A stretch of 64,000 bases of DNA from Robiginitalea sp. SC105 (GTDB taxonomy: Bacteria > Bacteroidota > Bacteroidia > Flavobacteriales > Flavobacteriaceae), in the NCBI RefSeq assembly GCF_014243345.1, contig NZ_JACLZF010000001.1, positions 1,240,001-1,304,000 on the forward strand, in the 5' to 3' direction. This document shows positions 1 to 12,200 of the stretch, in pieces. The notes under the pieces are model-generated. The model ran no database searches and was not told where the DNA came from. It saw only the letters and a program-made list of their open reading frames with translations. How positions within the stretch are numbered: the stretch's first letter is position 1; each line of letters begins with the position of its first letter. The translations under genes and the position numbers were made by a program.

Positions 1-17
1 TTTTCGGTCTACCTTCG

Positions 18-968
18 ATGGAAATGGACCGGACAAAGCACGCAGACCTGATAAAAGCCGAGGCAAAACGCCTGGGCTTTTTGTCTTGCGGTATTTCCAA
101 AGCGGGATTCCTGGAGGAGGAAGCGCCCCGCCTGGAAAAATGGCTCAGGCAGGGCATGCAAGGGGAGATGGCCTGGATGGAAAACCACTTTGACAAACGG
201 CTGGATCCCACCCTACTGGTGCCCGGGGCCAAATCGGTGGTTTCCCTCCTGTTGAATTACTACCCGTCCCAACAACAACCCGAGGGCACCTACCAGGTAT
301 CCAAATACGCGTACGGGCAGGATTACCATCGGGTCATCAAGGACAAGCTCCGGGAATTGCTGTACGTTATCCGGCAGGAAATCGGGGAGGTCGAGGGCCG
401 TGCCTTTGTAGATTCGGCCCCGGTGCTGGACAAAGCCTGGGCGGCCCGGAGCGGCCTGGGCTGGATGGGCAAGCATTCCAACCTGCTCACCAGGGAAACC
501 GGGTCGTTCTATTTTATCGCCGAGCTCATCCTGGACCTGGACCTGCCGGCAGACGGACCGGTCACCGACCATTGCGGGACCTGCACAGCCTGCATCGACG
601 CCTGTCCCACCCAGGCCATCGTGGAGCCCTACGTGGTGGATGGCAGCAAGTGCATCTCCTACTACACCATCGAGCTGAAGTCCGAAATACCGGTTGCTGC
701 GCGGGGTCAGTGGGACGACTGGATCTTTGGCTGCGATATCTGCCAGGATGTCTGCCCCTGGAACCGCTTTTCGAAGCCCCACCGGGAGCCCCGGTTCGAA
801 CCGCATCCGGACCTGATGCAGATGGGCCGGCGGGACTGGGAGGAACTGACCGAGGAGGTTTTCCGGAAGGTATTCCCAAAATCCGCGGTGAAACGGACTA
901 AATTTTCCGGCTTGAAGCGGAATATCCGATTCCTGTCGGATGGTTCACCCCGTGCCGAAAACGATTGA
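18..968 (+). CDS. queG: Epoxyqueuosine reductase QueG
   Basis: Cytosolic iron-sulfur and cobalamin enzyme that reduces epoxyqueuosine to queuosine in tRNA, the last step of queuosine synthesis. The 316-residue protein contains the QueG core VDSAPVLDK (about 131-139), a ferredoxin-type cluster motif [12 protein letters not shown] with Cys186, 189, 192 and 196, and a second set Cys239, Cys242 and Cys246 in [12 protein letters not shown] together with Cys212. Length is slightly short for the family (often 310-380, the longer ones having C-terminal HEAT repeats), so this is the short form. An in-frame ATG at 24 is an equally possible start; the window begins only 17 bases upstream, so the promoter and the preceding gene are not visible. 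Confidence 0.93.
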   Translation: MEMDRTKHADLIKAEAKRLGFLSCGISKAGFLEEEAPRLEKWLRQGMQGEMAWMENHFDKRLDPTLLVPGAKSVVSLLLNYYPSQQQPEGTYQVSKYAYGQDYHRVIKDKLRELLYVIRQEIGEVEGRAFVDSAPVLDKAWAARSGLGWMGKHSNLLTRETGSFYFIAELILDLDLPADGPVTDHCGTCTACIDACPTQAIVEPYVVDGSKCISYYTIELKSEIPVAARGQWDDWIFGCDICQDVCPWNRFSKPHREPRFEPHPDLMQMGRRDWEELTEEVFRKVFPKSAVKRTKFSGLKRNIRFLSDGSPRAEND

Positions 969-1096
969 GGCGGCCCCGGGATTGCAAAACTTTTGATATT
1001 TTGACCGCGGGACCTATTAAGTTCCTATATTGAAAGCCGTTTTTATAAGAATATCGCAGGGAGCTGCTAGTGTCCCCGCAACCAACCATACGATCT

Positions 1097-2425
1097 ATGG
1101 CCTTACCAAAACCGAAGCTGAGTTTCTGGCAGATTTTCAACATGAATGTGGGTTTCCTGGGCATTCAGTACAGTTTCGGCCTCCAGCAAAGCGCGATCAA
1201 CCCGATCTTCCTCTTTTTGGGCGCCTCGGAAGAACTGCTCCCGATCCTGAATATCGCAGGCCCCGTCACGGGCCTGATTGTCCAACCCATCATCGGCGCC
1301 ATATCGGATAAGACATGGTCGCCCAAATGGGGCCGACGGAAACCTTTTTTCCTGATCGGGGCATTGATGGGCAGTATCTGCCTGTTCCTGTTCCCGCTGA
1401 GCCCGGCCCTCTGGTTTGCCGTCGGGTTGCTCTGGCTGCTGGACGTTGGCAATAATATGGCCATGGAACCCTACCGGGCCTTTGTGGGGGATAAGCTCCC
1501 CGACCAGCAGATGAGCCTGGGCTACCAGATGCAGAGTCTCTTTGTGGGGGCAGGCATCCTGATGGCCAATGCCTCCATCTTCCTCTTCCAGGATTGGTTC
1601 GGGGGCGGGGAGGAGCTCACCGGTTCAGTCCCCAAATGGTTGTACTATTCATTCTTTATCGGCTCGTTCCTGTCCCTGGCCACCATCCTGTGGTCCGTCC
1701 TCAAGACCCCGGAGATACCGCCGGACCCGGAGGAACTTGCGGAAATCAACCGGCATAAGGCACTCCCGTTTATGGAGCGACTGAAAGTGCCCTTTATCGA
1801 GATTGGCCATGCGGTACGCGAGATGCCCAAATTCATGTGGAAGCTGTCGGGGGTCTACCTCTTCCAGTGGTATGCGCTGTTTATCTACTGGCAGTTTATC
1901 ACGCCCCTATTCCGCTCGACCATGGGATTTGATACTTCGGAAGCCGCAGCCCAGGCAGCCAAGATGAGTACCACCTACAATATTGTGACCGCGGTGGTAG
2001 CCCTCGTCCTGGTACCCCTGACCCTGCGCTTCGGGGGCAAGAAAGTGTATGCCCTCAGCCTATTCGGCACGGCGATCGCCCTGTTTTCCATCCCCTATAT
2101 CACGGACCCTGTATATGTGCTGTTCCCGATGGTCCTCTTTGGTATCGGCTGGGCGTCCATGATGGGAATCCCCTACAGCATGGTCTCCAAGATCGTGCCC
2201 CAGGACCGCCGCGGCGTATACATGGGAATCCTCAATATGATGATCGTGATTCCGATGGGTATCGAGACGCTCTCCTTCGGGGCAATTTTCACCAACTTCC
2301 TCGGTTCGGATTCGGTTAATGCCATGCTGTTTGCCGGCGCTTTCTTTGTGATCGCCGGGGCCCTGGCCCTGAGGCTGAACGTACAGAAGGCCAAGGCCGA
2401 GGTAGCGGCCGAAATGGGGCATTAA
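1097..2425 (+). CDS. MFS sugar transporter, SLC45/GPH-like
   Basis: Inner-membrane major facilitator protein, about 442 residues with roughly 12 hydrophobic segments. The N-terminus KPKLSFWQIFNMNVGFLGIQ, followed by QPIIGAISDKTW and GRRKPFFLIGA (the MFS loop 2-3 signature), is typical of the bacterial SLC45-like family, whose members are annotated as maltose or sucrose transporters. The substrate cannot be read from sequence, and no glycoside hydrolase or sugar regulator is adjacent. I chose the ATG at 1097 because homologues begin close to KPKLSFWQ; an in-frame GTG at 1070, preceded by a purine-rich stretch, would add nine residues. The gene appears monocistronic. Confidence 0.85.
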   Translation: MALPKPKLSFWQIFNMNVGFLGIQYSFGLQQSAINPIFLFLGASEELLPILNIAGPVTGLIVQPIIGAISDKTWSPKWGRRKPFFLIGALMGSICLFLFPLSPALWFAVGLLWLLDVGNNMAMEPYRAFVGDKLPDQQMSLGYQMQSLFVGAGILMANASIFLFQDWFGGGEELTGSVPKWLYYSFFIGSFLSLATILWSVLKTPEIPPDPEELAEINRHKALPFMERLKVPFIEIGHAVREMPKFMWKLSGVYLFQWYALFIYWQFITPLFRSTMGFDTSEAAAQAAKMSTTYNIVTAVVALVLVPLTLRFGGKKVYALSLFGTAIALFSIPYITDPVYVLFPMVLFGIGWASMMGIPYSMVSKIVPQDRRGVYMGILNMMIVIPMGIETLSFGAIFTNFLGSDSVNAMLFAGAFFVIAGALALRLNVQKAKAEVAAEMGH

Positions 2426-2514
2426 ACGGGTTTGGCGGCTGCCTGGGGCGACGGGGTCGCATTACGCTACCGAAATGCACCTGGCACATCGACAAACTGA
2501 AACAACATCCAACC

Positions 2515-3195
2515 ATGAGAATCCTGGGTTTAATCGGAGGCACTTCCTGGCATGCAACGATGGCGTACTACAAGCTGATCAACGAAGGGGTCGGAAAACA
2601 CATAGGCACCCAGGCCAACCCGGAATTGATCATCTGCAGCATCAACATTGAGATCATGCGGGAACAGAACCTGGAAAAAATACGCGCCAAGTATTTCGAG
2701 GTTTCCGAGCGACTGATTGGAGCGGGGGCGGAGGGGATCCTTATATGTGCCAATACCCCCCACATGGTATATGACTACGTGCAGCCAAAAATTTCGGTTC
2801 CCATCCTGCATATTGCCGAAGCGACGGGGAAGGAGGCGACCCGTCTGGGACTGAAAAAGCTGGGGTTGCTGGGGAACCGCCCGACGATGACGGGGACGTT
2901 CATCCCGGGGTACCTCAAAACCCATTTTGGCATAGAAACCATGATCCCCGAAGACCAATACCTTTCAGAGGCCCACAGATATGTGTCCGAGGAGCTTACC
3001 CGGGGAAAATTCACGGCCGCGGCCCGGGCCTTTTTCCTGCACCAAATCGATTTGCTCCGGGAGCGCGGCGCCGACGGGATCATCCTCGGTTGCACGGAAC
3101 TGCCCTTGCTGATAGATGCGGGCAAAGTCGGGTTGCCTACCCTGCCCACCACGGATCTCCACGCCCGGATGGCCATTGATTTTATAATGGGGTAG
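2515..3195 (+). CDS. Aspartate/glutamate racemase family protein
   Basis: Predicted cofactor-independent amino-acid racemase of the Asp/Glu racemase superfamily (YgeA/aspartate racemase branch), 226 residues, near the usual 230. The two catalytic cysteines are visible: Cys78 in ILICANTPHM and Cys193 in ILGCTELPLL. The N-terminus MRILGLIGGTSW is the family's substrate-loop signature, and the start ATG is preceded by CATCCAACC, a context seen at other starts here. The likely reaction is L/D interconversion of aspartate or glutamate; the exact substrate is not determinable. It sits alone between the transporter and the malic enzyme with no obvious operon partner. Confidence 0.88.
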   Translation: MRILGLIGGTSWHATMAYYKLINEGVGKHIGTQANPELIICSINIEIMREQNLEKIRAKYFEVSERLIGAGAEGILICANTPHMVYDYVQPKISVPILHIAEATGKEATRLGLKKLGLLGNRPTMTGTFIPGYLKTHFGIETMIPEDQYLSEAHRYVSEELTRGKFTAAARAFFLHQIDLLRERGADGIILGCTELPLLIDAGKVGLPTLPTTDLHARMAIDFIMG

Positions 3196-3326
3196 GCCGG
3201 GAGCCCGGAATAAAAACCCTTCTGTCTGCATGTTCGGCAGGCGGCTGGTGCGGTATATCGTCGGTGGGCTTGCAGGGGAAATGTAAATTTTAAAATATTC
3301 AAATTCCCAAATTGAATCCTCCCGCT

Positions 3327-3334
3327 TACCTTTG
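3327..3334 (+). promoter_or_regulatory. Bacteroidota -7 box upstream of malic enzyme gene
   Basis: TACCTTTG matches TAnnTTTG. It ends 19 bases before the ATG at 3354, so an in-frame TTG at 3312 would lie upstream of the transcript start; this argues for the 3354 start. A TTG -33 element at normal spacing is not obvious. Confidence 0.5.
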
Positions 3335-3353
3335 TCACTCAACGAAGCCTGAC

Positions 3354-5648
3354 ATGAGCAAGGAAAAAAGACGCCGGGAAGCACTGATCTACCACGCCAA
3401 ACCCACCCCCGGAAAGATAAAAATCGTACCCACCAAGCCCTATGCCACCCAGCGCGACCTGGCCCTGGCTTATTCACCGGGGGTAGCGGAGCCCTGCCTG
3501 GAGATCCATAAGGACCGCGAGCAAGTCTACAAGTATACCGCCAAAGGGAACCTCGTGGCCGTGATCTCAAATGGCACGGCCGTCCTGGGCCTCGGGGACA
3601 TTGGTCCGGAGGCCTCCAAGCCGGTCATGGAAGGGAAAAGCCTCCTCTTCAAGATCTTTGCGGATATCGACGGCATCGACATTGAACTGGATACCAAGGA
3701 CGTGGACAAATTCGTCGAAACCGTCAAAATCATGGCGCCGACCTTCGGCGGCATCAACCTGGAGGACATCAAGGCCCCCGAGGCCTTCGAAATCGAGCGG
3801 CGCCTGAAGGAAGAACTCAACATCCCGGTGATGCACGACGACCAGCACGGGACCGCCATCATCTCGGCTGCTGCCCTGCTCAATGCCCTGGAACTGGCCG
3901 AAAAGAAGATCGAGGACGTGCGCATCGTGATCAGCGGGGCAGGGGCTGCCGCGATTTCCTGCAGCCGGCTCTACCGCTCCTTTGGCGCCAAGCGGGAACA
4001 CATGATCATGCTGGACAGCAAGGGAGTGATCCGGGACGACCGGCCCGACCTTTCCGATGAAAAAAAGGAATTTGCCACCCACCTCAAAATAGATACGCTG
4101 GAGGAGGCCGTAAAGGATGCCGATGTGTTTATCGGCCTGTCCATCGCCGACATCCTCAGCCCGGCCATGCTGAAATCCATGGGCAGGAAGGCCATTGTCT
4201 TTGCCATGGCCAACCCCAACCCGGAGATCGATTACGCCCTGGCGATGAAGACCCGCAAGGACATCATCATGGCTACCGGGCGCTCGGACCACCCGAACCA
4301 GGTGAACAATGTGCTCGGCTTCCCGTTTATTTTCCGGGGTGCCCTGGACGTCCGGGCCACAAAGATCAACGAGGAGATGAAAATGGCTGCGGTAAAGGCC
4401 CTGGCCGACCTGGCCAAGCAGCCCGTGCCGGAGCAGGTGAACATTGCCTACGGGGAGACCCGCCTGACATTCGGCAGGGAATACATCATCCCCAAGCCTT
4501 TTGACCCCCGGCTGATCGCCGAGGTGCCCCCGGCCGTCGCCCGGGCTGCGATGGAAAGCGGGGTGGCCAAGGCGCCTATCGCGGACTGGGACCGCTACCG
4601 GGAAGAGCTCCTGCAGCGATCCGGGGACGACAAAAAGGTGATCCGCTGGCTGATGAGCCGGGCCAAGGCGATGCCCAAGAAGATCGTATTTGCCGAAGCC
4701 GATCAGCTGGATGTGCTCAAGGCGGCCCAGATTGCCCATGACGAGGGGATTGCCCACCCCATCCTGCTTGGGAACCGGCGGATGATCGAAGAACTCAAGG
4801 AGGAACTGGAATTCGACGCGGATATCCCCATCATTGATCAGTTTGAGGAGGATTCCCTGGAAAAGCGGGAGGCCTACGCCAAAAGCTACTGGGAAATGCG
4901 GCAGCGAAAAGGCAGTACCCTCTACAACTCCCGGAGCAAAATGCGGGAGCGCAACTATTTCGGGGCCATGATGGTCCGGGAAGGCGATGCCGACGGCATG
5001 ATTTCAGGGTATTCCCGTTCGTATTCCTCCGTCGTAAAACCGATTTTCGAAGTAATCGGCCGAGCCACGGAGGTTTCCCGGGCAGCCACGGTCCACGTAA
5101 TGATCACCTCCCGGGGCCCGATTTTCCTTGCGGACACCTCCCTGAACATCGACCCTTCGGCCGAAGAACTGGCGGAGATCACGCGCATGACGGCCAACCT
5201 GGCGAGGGCCTTCAATTTTGAGCCGATCATCGCCCTGCTATCCTACGCCAATTTCGGTTCTTCCAACCACCCCCGGGCCGTGAAGGTGCGGGAAGCCATC
5301 CGCCTGCTGCATGAACAGGACCCGGACCTGGTGGTGGACGGGGAGATACAGACGGACTTTGCCCTGAACCGCAAGCTCCGCCAGAGCCAGTTCCCGTTTT
5401 CAAAACTGGCGGGCAAAAACGTGAATACGCTGGTATTCCCGAACCTGGAATCCGCGAACATCACCTACAAACTCATCAAGGAATTACAGGCCACAGATAC
5501 CATTGGCCCCATCATGCTCGGCCTGCGCCGGGCCGTTCACATCCTGCAGATGGGGGCCAGCGTGGAGGAAATCGTGAATATGACGGCTGTTGCCGTCATC
5601 GATGCCCAGGAACGCGAAAAGCGGCGCCGGGCCAAGAAAAAGAGATAA
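3354..5648 (+). CDS. maeB: NADP-dependent malic enzyme with C-terminal phosphotransacetylase-like domain
   Basis: Cytosolic enzyme converting malate to pyruvate and CO2 with reduction of NAD(P). From the chosen ATG it is 764 residues, matching the hybrid MaeB type (about 760). The N-terminal malic domain carries [10 protein letters not shown] and GLGDIG, followed by the nucleotide-binding domain with [12 protein letters not shown] and [10 protein letters not shown]. From about residue 430 there is a phosphate acetyl/butyryltransferase-like domain beginning [17 protein letters not shown]; in characterised MaeB proteins this domain is regulatory (acetyl-CoA sensing) rather than catalytic. The upstream promoter box supports this start. 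It is followed by ruvA 48 bases later across a strong GC hairpin. Confidence 0.95.
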   Translation: MSKEKRRREALIYHAKPTPGKIKIVPTKPYATQRDLALAYSPGVAEPCLEIHKDREQVYKYTAKGNLVAVISNGTAVLGLGDIGPEASKPVMEGKSLLFKIFADIDGIDIELDTKDVDKFVETVKIMAPTFGGINLEDIKAPEAFEIERRLKEELNIPVMHDDQHGTAIISAAALLNALELAEKKIEDVRIVISGAGAAAISCSRLYRSFGAKREHMIMLDSKGVIRDDRPDLSDEKKEFATHLKIDTLEEAVKDADVFIGLSIADILSPAMLKSMGRKAIVFAMANPNPEIDYALAMKTRKDIIMATGRSDHPNQVNNVLGFPFIFRGALDVRATKINEEMKMAAVKALADLAKQPVPEQVNIAYGETRLTFGREYIIPKPFDPRLIAEVPPAVARAAMESGVAKAPIADWDRYREELLQRSGDDKKVIRWLMSRAKAMPKKIVFAEADQLDVLKAAQIAHDEGIAHPILLGNRRMIEELKEELEFDADIPIIDQFEEDSLEKREAYAKSYWEMRQRKGSTLYNSRSKMRERNYFGAMMVREGDADGMISGYSRSYSSVVKPIFEVIGRATEVSRAATVHVMITSRGPIFLADTSLNIDPSAEELAEITRMTANLARAFNFEPIIALLSYANFGSSNHPRAVKVREAIRLLHEQDPDLVVDGEIQTDFALNRKLRQSQFPFSKLAGKNVNTLVFPNLESANITYKLIKELQATDTIGPIMLGLRRAVHILQMGASVEEIVNMTAVAVIDAQEREKRRRAKKKR

Positions 5649-5658
5649 TCCCTGAACC

Positions 5659-5680
5659 GGGCGGGGCGGTTTCCCCGCCC
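5659..5680 (+). other. GC-only hairpin in the maeB-ruvA spacer
   Basis: GGGCGGGG (5659-5666) pairs perfectly with CCCCGCCC (5673-5680) over a six-base loop. There is no T tract, so it is not a standard intrinsic terminator. It lies 16 bases before the ruvA ATG and could stabilise the maeB 3' end or limit ruvA translation. Confidence 0.55.
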
Positions 5681-5696
5681 CCTGCAACCAACCACC

Positions 5697-6278
5697 ATGA
5701 TAGAACATCTTAGCGGCCGTCTTATTGAAAAGCACCCGACCCACCTGGTCATCGAATGCGGGGGGGTTGGTTATTTCGTCAATATCTCCCTCAACACCTA
5801 TTCCTCCCTGCCGGACCAGGAGCAGCTCCGCATTTTCACCCACCTGCAGGTGCGGGAGGATGCCCACACACTCTACGGCTTCTTTTCCCTGGCCGAACGG
5901 GAAGCCTTCCGGTTGCTGATCTCCGTTTCCGGGGTTGGCGCCAGTACCGCCCGCACCATGCTTTCCTCCATGACCCCTGCCCAGTTGCGGGACGCCATTG
6001 CCTCTGAGGACGTCCCCGCCATCCAGGCCGTAAAGGGGATCGGGGCAAAGACCGCCCAGCGCGTAATCCTGGACCTTCGGGACAAGATTTTGAAAATCTA
6101 CGACATCGACGAAGTTTCCCAAAAACCAGACAATACAAATAAAGAAGAAGCGTTATCTGCTTTAGAGGTTCTTGGCTTCACCCGAAAGCAGTCCGAAAAG
6201 GCCGTGGATTCGGTACTTCGCCAGGATCCTTCCGCCAGCGTGGAGGGCATTATCAAGCTGGCGCTTAAAAATTTGTAA
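5697..6278 (+). CDS. ruvA: Holliday junction branch migration protein RuvA
   Basis: DNA-binding subunit of the RuvAB branch-migration machine; a tetramer clamps the four-way junction and loads RuvB. The 193 residues match the family (about 190-205). Visible domains: an OB-fold N-terminus (MIEHLSGRLIEK, about 1-62), two helix-hairpin-helix motifs (ISVSGVGASTA and VKGIGAKTAQRV, about 70-130), and a C-terminal RuvB-interacting UBA-like domain (ALEVLGFTRKQSEKAV, about 148-193). Its stop lies five bases before the sprA start, so the two genes are almost certainly co-transcribed. Confidence 0.97.
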   Translation: MIEHLSGRLIEKHPTHLVIECGGVGYFVNISLNTYSSLPDQEQLRIFTHLQVREDAHTLYGFFSLAEREAFRLLISVSGVGASTARTMLSSMTPAQLRDAIASEDVPAIQAVKGIGAKTAQRVILDLRDKILKIYDIDEVSQKPDNTNKEEALSALEVLGFTRKQSEKAVDSVLRQDPSASVEGIIKLALKNL

Positions 6279-6283
6279 AAAGT

Positions 6284-9200
6284 TTGAAAACAGGGGCATC
6301 GGCATTTTACACAAAGTTCCGCCTACCGTTTATTTTCCTTCTAATCCTGCTGGTCTTTACGGCCTTCCCGGCCCATGGCCAGGATACGGAAACCGAGGCA
6401 GATTCGGTACAAACGGGAGTGGCACTGGGGTCGATCCGGATGGAGAACCCGCCGAGCATTGTCTCCAAATACACCTACGACCCCAAGCTCGACCGGTATA
6501 TCTACACAGAATCGGTGGGCGACTACGATATTTCCTACCCCATCATCCTGACCCCCGAAGCTTATTTTGAGCTGGTCCGCAAGGAGGGCATGAAGTCCTA
6601 CTTCAAGGACAAGATCGACGCCTTCAGCGGCAAAAAGGAGGGAAGCGAGGAAGCCCGGAAGAACCTGTTGCCCAATTTCTACGTCAACAGCAGTTTTTTT
6701 GAAACGATTTTTGGGGGGAATACCATTGAGGTGATCCCCCAGGGATCGGTGGCTATGGACCTCGGGGTCATCTGGCAGAAAAACGACAACCCGGCCCTTT
6801 CGCCCCGGAACCGGACTAACCTGGCTTTTGATTTTGACCAGCGGATATCCCTGAGCATGCTCGGCCAGATCGGGGAACGGCTGCAGATCACCGCCCAGTA
6901 CGACACGGAGGCGACCTTCGATTTTCAGAACCTCATCAAACTCGATTACACGCCCACCGAAGACGACATCATCCAGAAAATCGAGATCGGGAACGTGAAC
7001 ATGCCCCTGAACAGTTCCCTCATTACCGGAGCCCAGAGCCTCTTCGGGGTAAAGACCCAGCTGCAATTCGGGAAAACCACTGTGACGGCGGTGTTTTCCG
7101 AGCAGCGCTCCCAGAGCAACACGGTGGTGGCCCAGGGGGGCGGTACCCTGAACGAATTTGAACTCACGGCCCTGGACTACGACGAGGACCGGCACTTTTT
7201 CCTGGCGCAGTATTTCCGGGACCAGTACGACCAGGCCCTGGCGGATTACCCCTATATCAACAGCCAGGTTCAGATCACCCGCCTGGAGGTATGGGTCACC
7301 AACCGAAGCCAGCAAACCCTCAATGTGCGCAACGTGGTCGCCATCCAGGACCTTGGGGAGAGCCTTACGGAGAAAACCCGGATCGGCCTGGCGGGGGGTG
7401 CCCCTGCCGGTTTCTTCAATTCGGGCGGGGCCCCGGTGAACCTGCCTCGCAACGGGGCGAACGACTACGACCCGGCCCTGATCGGCAACGGGGGCGTCCT
7501 GACGCCGGATATCCGGGATATCGCCACAGTGGATGACGGGTTCCAGGTTCCCGGTGGCTATGCGGTAAACCAGGGTTTTGACTATGCGATCCTGGAAAAT
7601 GCGCGGAAACTGGAGCAGGGCCGGGATTACGCCTTTAATTCCCAGCTGGGATACATCTCCCTGAACCAGCGGCTCAGCAACGACGAGGTTCTCGCCGTGG
7701 CCTTCCAGTATACGAACAACGGCCAGGTGTACCAGGTGGGCGAATTTGCCAACGGCGGCCTGGACGCCACCACGGTGAGCCCGGGGGCCCAGGTGGAAAT
7801 CAACAACAATACCCTGGTGCTGAAGCTGCTGAAAAGCAATATCACCAACGTGAGCGACCCGATCTGGGACCTGATGATGAAAAACATCTACGCCACCGGC
7901 GCCTTCCAGCTCAGCGAGGAGGATTTCAAGATGAACATCCTCTACAACGACCCGACCCCCAGGAACTACATTACGCCTGTCAACCCGAATGTAGGCTGGC
8001 CGGATACCCCGAGGCCGCTGGAGGAGCGCATCCTGCTGGACGTGTTCAACCTGGACCGGCTCAATGTGTACAACGATGTGCAGCCCGGGGGAGACGGCTT
8101 TTTTGATTTTGTGCCCGGCATCACGGTAAACACCCAGAACGGACAGATCATCTTTACCAAGGTGGAACCCTTTGGGGAGTACCTTTTTAACCTGTTGGGC
8201 GGGGGTACCTATGACGTGGATGCCGACCAGGGGTACAACGAAAACCAGCAGAAGTACGTCTTCCGCAACATGTATAACCAGACCAAGGCGGCCTCACTGC
8301 AGGATGCCGAGAAAAACCGGTTCCGGATCAAGGGCCGGTACAAATCCGAAACGGGTAACGGGATCCCCATCGGGGCCTTCAACGTTCCGCGGGGATCTGT
8401 TCGGGTCACAGCCGGGGGCAGGCAGTTGCAGGAGGGTATCGACTATACGGTGAATTACCAGGCCGGGACGGTGCAAATCCTGGACCCCAGCCTGCAGGCC
8501 TCCAATACGCCCATCAATATTTCCGTGGAAAACAATGCGGTATTCGGGCAGCAGACGCGCCGCTTCACCGGGGTGAACGTGGAACACCAGTTCAACGAGA
8601 AATTTGTACTGGGCGCCACGCTCCTCAACCTGAACGAGCGCCCGCTGACGCAGAAAGCGAATTTCGGGGTGGAACCGGTCAACAACACCATCTTTGGCCT
8701 GAACGGGAACTTTTCCACGGAAGTCCCCTTCCTGACCCGCCTGGCCAATATGCTGCCAAACGTGGATACGGATGTGCCGTCGAATGTGTCCGTGAGGGGG
8801 GAGGTGGCCTTCCTGAAACCGAATGCCCCGAAAAATGCCAATTTCCGGGGGGAAACCACCAGTTACCTGGACGATTTTGAAGGGGCCCAGGCCCTTATCG
8901 ACATCCGGTCTTCCCTGGGCTGGAGCCTGGCGAGCACGCCTCTGGAATTCCTGGAAGAAGGGGAGGAAGACCTCGCCACCGGCTACGAACGGGCCAAGCT
9001 GGCCTGGTATACCATCGACCCGATTTTTTATACGAACCAGCGGCCGTCCGGCATCAGTGACAACGATATCTCCCTGAATGCCACCCGGCGGATCTTCATC
9101 GACGAGGTCTTCCCGAGGATCGATATCGCCCAGGGGCAAACCACGGTGCAGAATACCCTGGACCTGGCGTATTACCCGAACCAGAAGGGCCCGTACAATG

Positions 9201-12200
9201 CGAACCCGAATTTTGCGGCGGAGGGGCCCCAGGAGAAATGGGGAGGGATCATGCGGTCGCTTTCCAGCACCAACTTTGAGCAATCCAACGTGGAATTCGT
9301 GCAGTTCTGGGTCCTGGACCCCTATGTGGACGGCCAGGCCACGGGGCCCGGCGAACTGGTCCTCAACCTGGGGAACATCAGCGAGGACATCCTGGAGGAT
9401 GGACGGAAACAATACGAAAACGGCCTGCCGGGCGTCAACTCGAACGACCTGACCACCCAGACGGTATGGGGCCGGGTGCCCGCCACCCAGGCCCTGGTCT
9501 ATGCCTTCGACGCCGACGAGGCCAACCGGAGCCTGCAGGACATCGGATACGACGGCCTTTCCGATGCAGACGAAGCCGCCGAAGGGTACAACGGCCCCCC
9601 CGAGGACCCGGCCCTGGACAACTATACCTACTACCTGAACCGGGAAGGCAGCCTGCTGGAGCGGTACCTGGACTTCAACAACACGGACGGGAACTCCCCG
9701 GTGGCCGTCACCAGTACAAACCGCGGGAACACCACCCTGCCCGACGTGGAGGATGTGGATCGGGACCTGACCATGAACACGGTCAACTCCTACTACGAAT
9801 ACCGCATCCCGATCCGACCGGGGGTCACGGTGGACGACCCGTACGTGACGGATATCAAGGAAGGGGTGACGCCGGACCTGCCCAACGGCACCCAGCTCAA
9901 CCGGCGGTGGATACAATACAAGATCCCCCTGAGTGATTTTACGGATGCCGTGGGGGGGATTACGGATTTCCGGTCCATCAGTTTTATGCGGATGTACGTA
10001 ACCGGCTTCACCGACCCGGTGGTACTGCGCTTTGCCACCCTGGACCTCGTTCGGGGGGACTGGAGGAATTACACCAAAACCCTGCAGACCAACAACGACA
10101 ACCCGGCCGACGACGGGACCAGCGTGGATGTGAATACCGTCAACGTGGAGGAGAACGAGGCCCGTATCCCAATCCCCTATGTGCTGCCTCCCGGGGTGTT
10201 CCGCGAGCAGCTGAACAACAACAACACCATCGTCCGCCAGAACGAACAATCCCTCTCCATGGTGGTGGAAAACCTGGAGCCTGAGGATTCCCGTGGGGTG
10301 TTCAAGAACGTGAGCATGGACATGCGGCAGTACGAACGCATCAAGATGTTCCTGCACGCCGAAAAAATCGCGACTTCAGACCCTTTCAACAACGGGGAAT
10401 CCCTGGTGGGCTTCCTGCGGATCGGGACGGATTTTTCGGAGAACTACTACCAGCTCGAGGTGCCCATGGAGTTTACAGACTTCAATGCGACCACGGCCGA
10501 ACAGGTCTGGCCAGCCATCAACGAGCTGGACGTGGCCCTCTCCGACCTGAACAAGGTCAAATCGGAGGGGATTGCCAGCCAGACGCTCGGACAGATTACC
10601 TTCTACGAGGTCATTGACGGGGTGGCCGTTGAGGTGGCCGAATTTGCCCCCCGGGTACCCGGGCGGGTCCGGATCGGGATCCGGGGGAACCCTTCCCTGG
10701 GGAGCATCCGGAGCATGATGGTCGGCGTCAAGAACATCGACAACATCCCGCTGCGGGCAGAGGTCTGGTTCAACGAACTCCGGCTGGCCGGCCTTGACAA
10801 CAATGGCGGGTGGGCAGCCGTGGCCGCGGTAGACGCCAATATGGCCGACTTTGCGAACGTATCGGCCACGGGGAATACGTCCACCTCCGGCTTCGGCTCC
10901 CTGGACCAGATGCCCAACGAACGGGCCCGGGAGGACGCCATCTCCTACGACGTGGTCACCAATGTGGAGGTCGGGAAGTTGTTCCCGGCCAAATGGAACC
11001 TGCAAATACCCTTCAACTACGGGATTTCCGAACAGCTGATCACCCCGGAGTTCGACCCGGTATACGACGATCTGAAACTGCAGGACCGCATCGATGCGGC
11101 CGCCACTCCGGCGGAGGCGGACCAGATCCGGGAACAGGCGGAGGACTACACCAAACGGACCAGCATCAATTTTATCGGGGTGCGCAAAAATCGCGGGGAA
11201 GAGGCGGAGGCCAACTTCTTCGACATCGAGAATTTTACCTTCAACTATTCGTACAACGAAACGGACCACCGGGATTTTGAGATCTCCGAGCTGCGCGACC
11301 AGAAGGTGCAGGCGGGGGTGTTGTATAACCACAATTTCAAACCCGCCCCCGTAGCGCCCTTTGCCAAGAACGATTCCCTCTTCCGGGGCAGCTACTGGCA
11401 ATGGCTCAAGGATTTCAATTTCAACCTGCTCCCAACCAGCATTTCCCTCCAGTCGGACATCAACCGCCAATTCAACCAGCAGCGTTTCCGGGATGTGCTG
11501 GAGCCCGGGGTGGACGCCCTGGAACTTCCGCTGCTGCAACAGCGGAACTACCGGTTCAACTGGCAGTACAACCTGAATTACGCCCTGACCAAATCCCTGC
11601 GGGTGCAGCTGACCGGATCCAATAACAGCATCGTCCGGAATTATTACGAGGAGGATGGCAACCCGTTTTCGACCATCCTTTCCGAACGGACGCTCTGGGA
11701 TGGGTTCTTCGACATCGGGGAGCCCAACCGCCATGCCCAGCAGATGACGCTGAACTATGAGATCCCCCTGAACAAAATCCCGATTTTTGATTTTGTCAAC
11801 GCCCAGTATACCTACACCAGCAATTACGACTGGCAACGGGGCGGGGACGCGCTCAACCTCGCCGTGGCCAAGGCACAGAACCCCGGAATCCCGGAGGACC
11901 AGCTCAGCCTGACCTCCATCAACACCATACAGAACGCCAACACCCATACGCTTACCGCAGCCCTGAGCATGCAGCAGCTCTACGACAAGCTCGGCCTGAA
12001 AAAATCCTCCGGCAGCAAGGCGACTTCCGGCATTGCCGCCCCGAGGAGCGATAAGGCCGGGAACACCCGGGAAGAGGAAGGGACGTCCGGCCCCAAAAAG
12101 ACAAGTAAGGCCTTCAATACGGCAATCGACCTGCTGACCATGGTCAAGCGGATCAACGTCAATTACAGCGAAAACAACGGGACGGTCCTGCCCGGGTATA

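Noticed and set aside
3312-3353. Upstream TTG start for malic enzyme
   Set aside because: It precedes the likely transcription start given the TAnnTTTG box at 3327-3334, and adds residues unlike the family.
8294-10357. 687-residue antisense open frame within sprA
   Set aside because: Same codon-bias artefact; no start context or recognisable domain.
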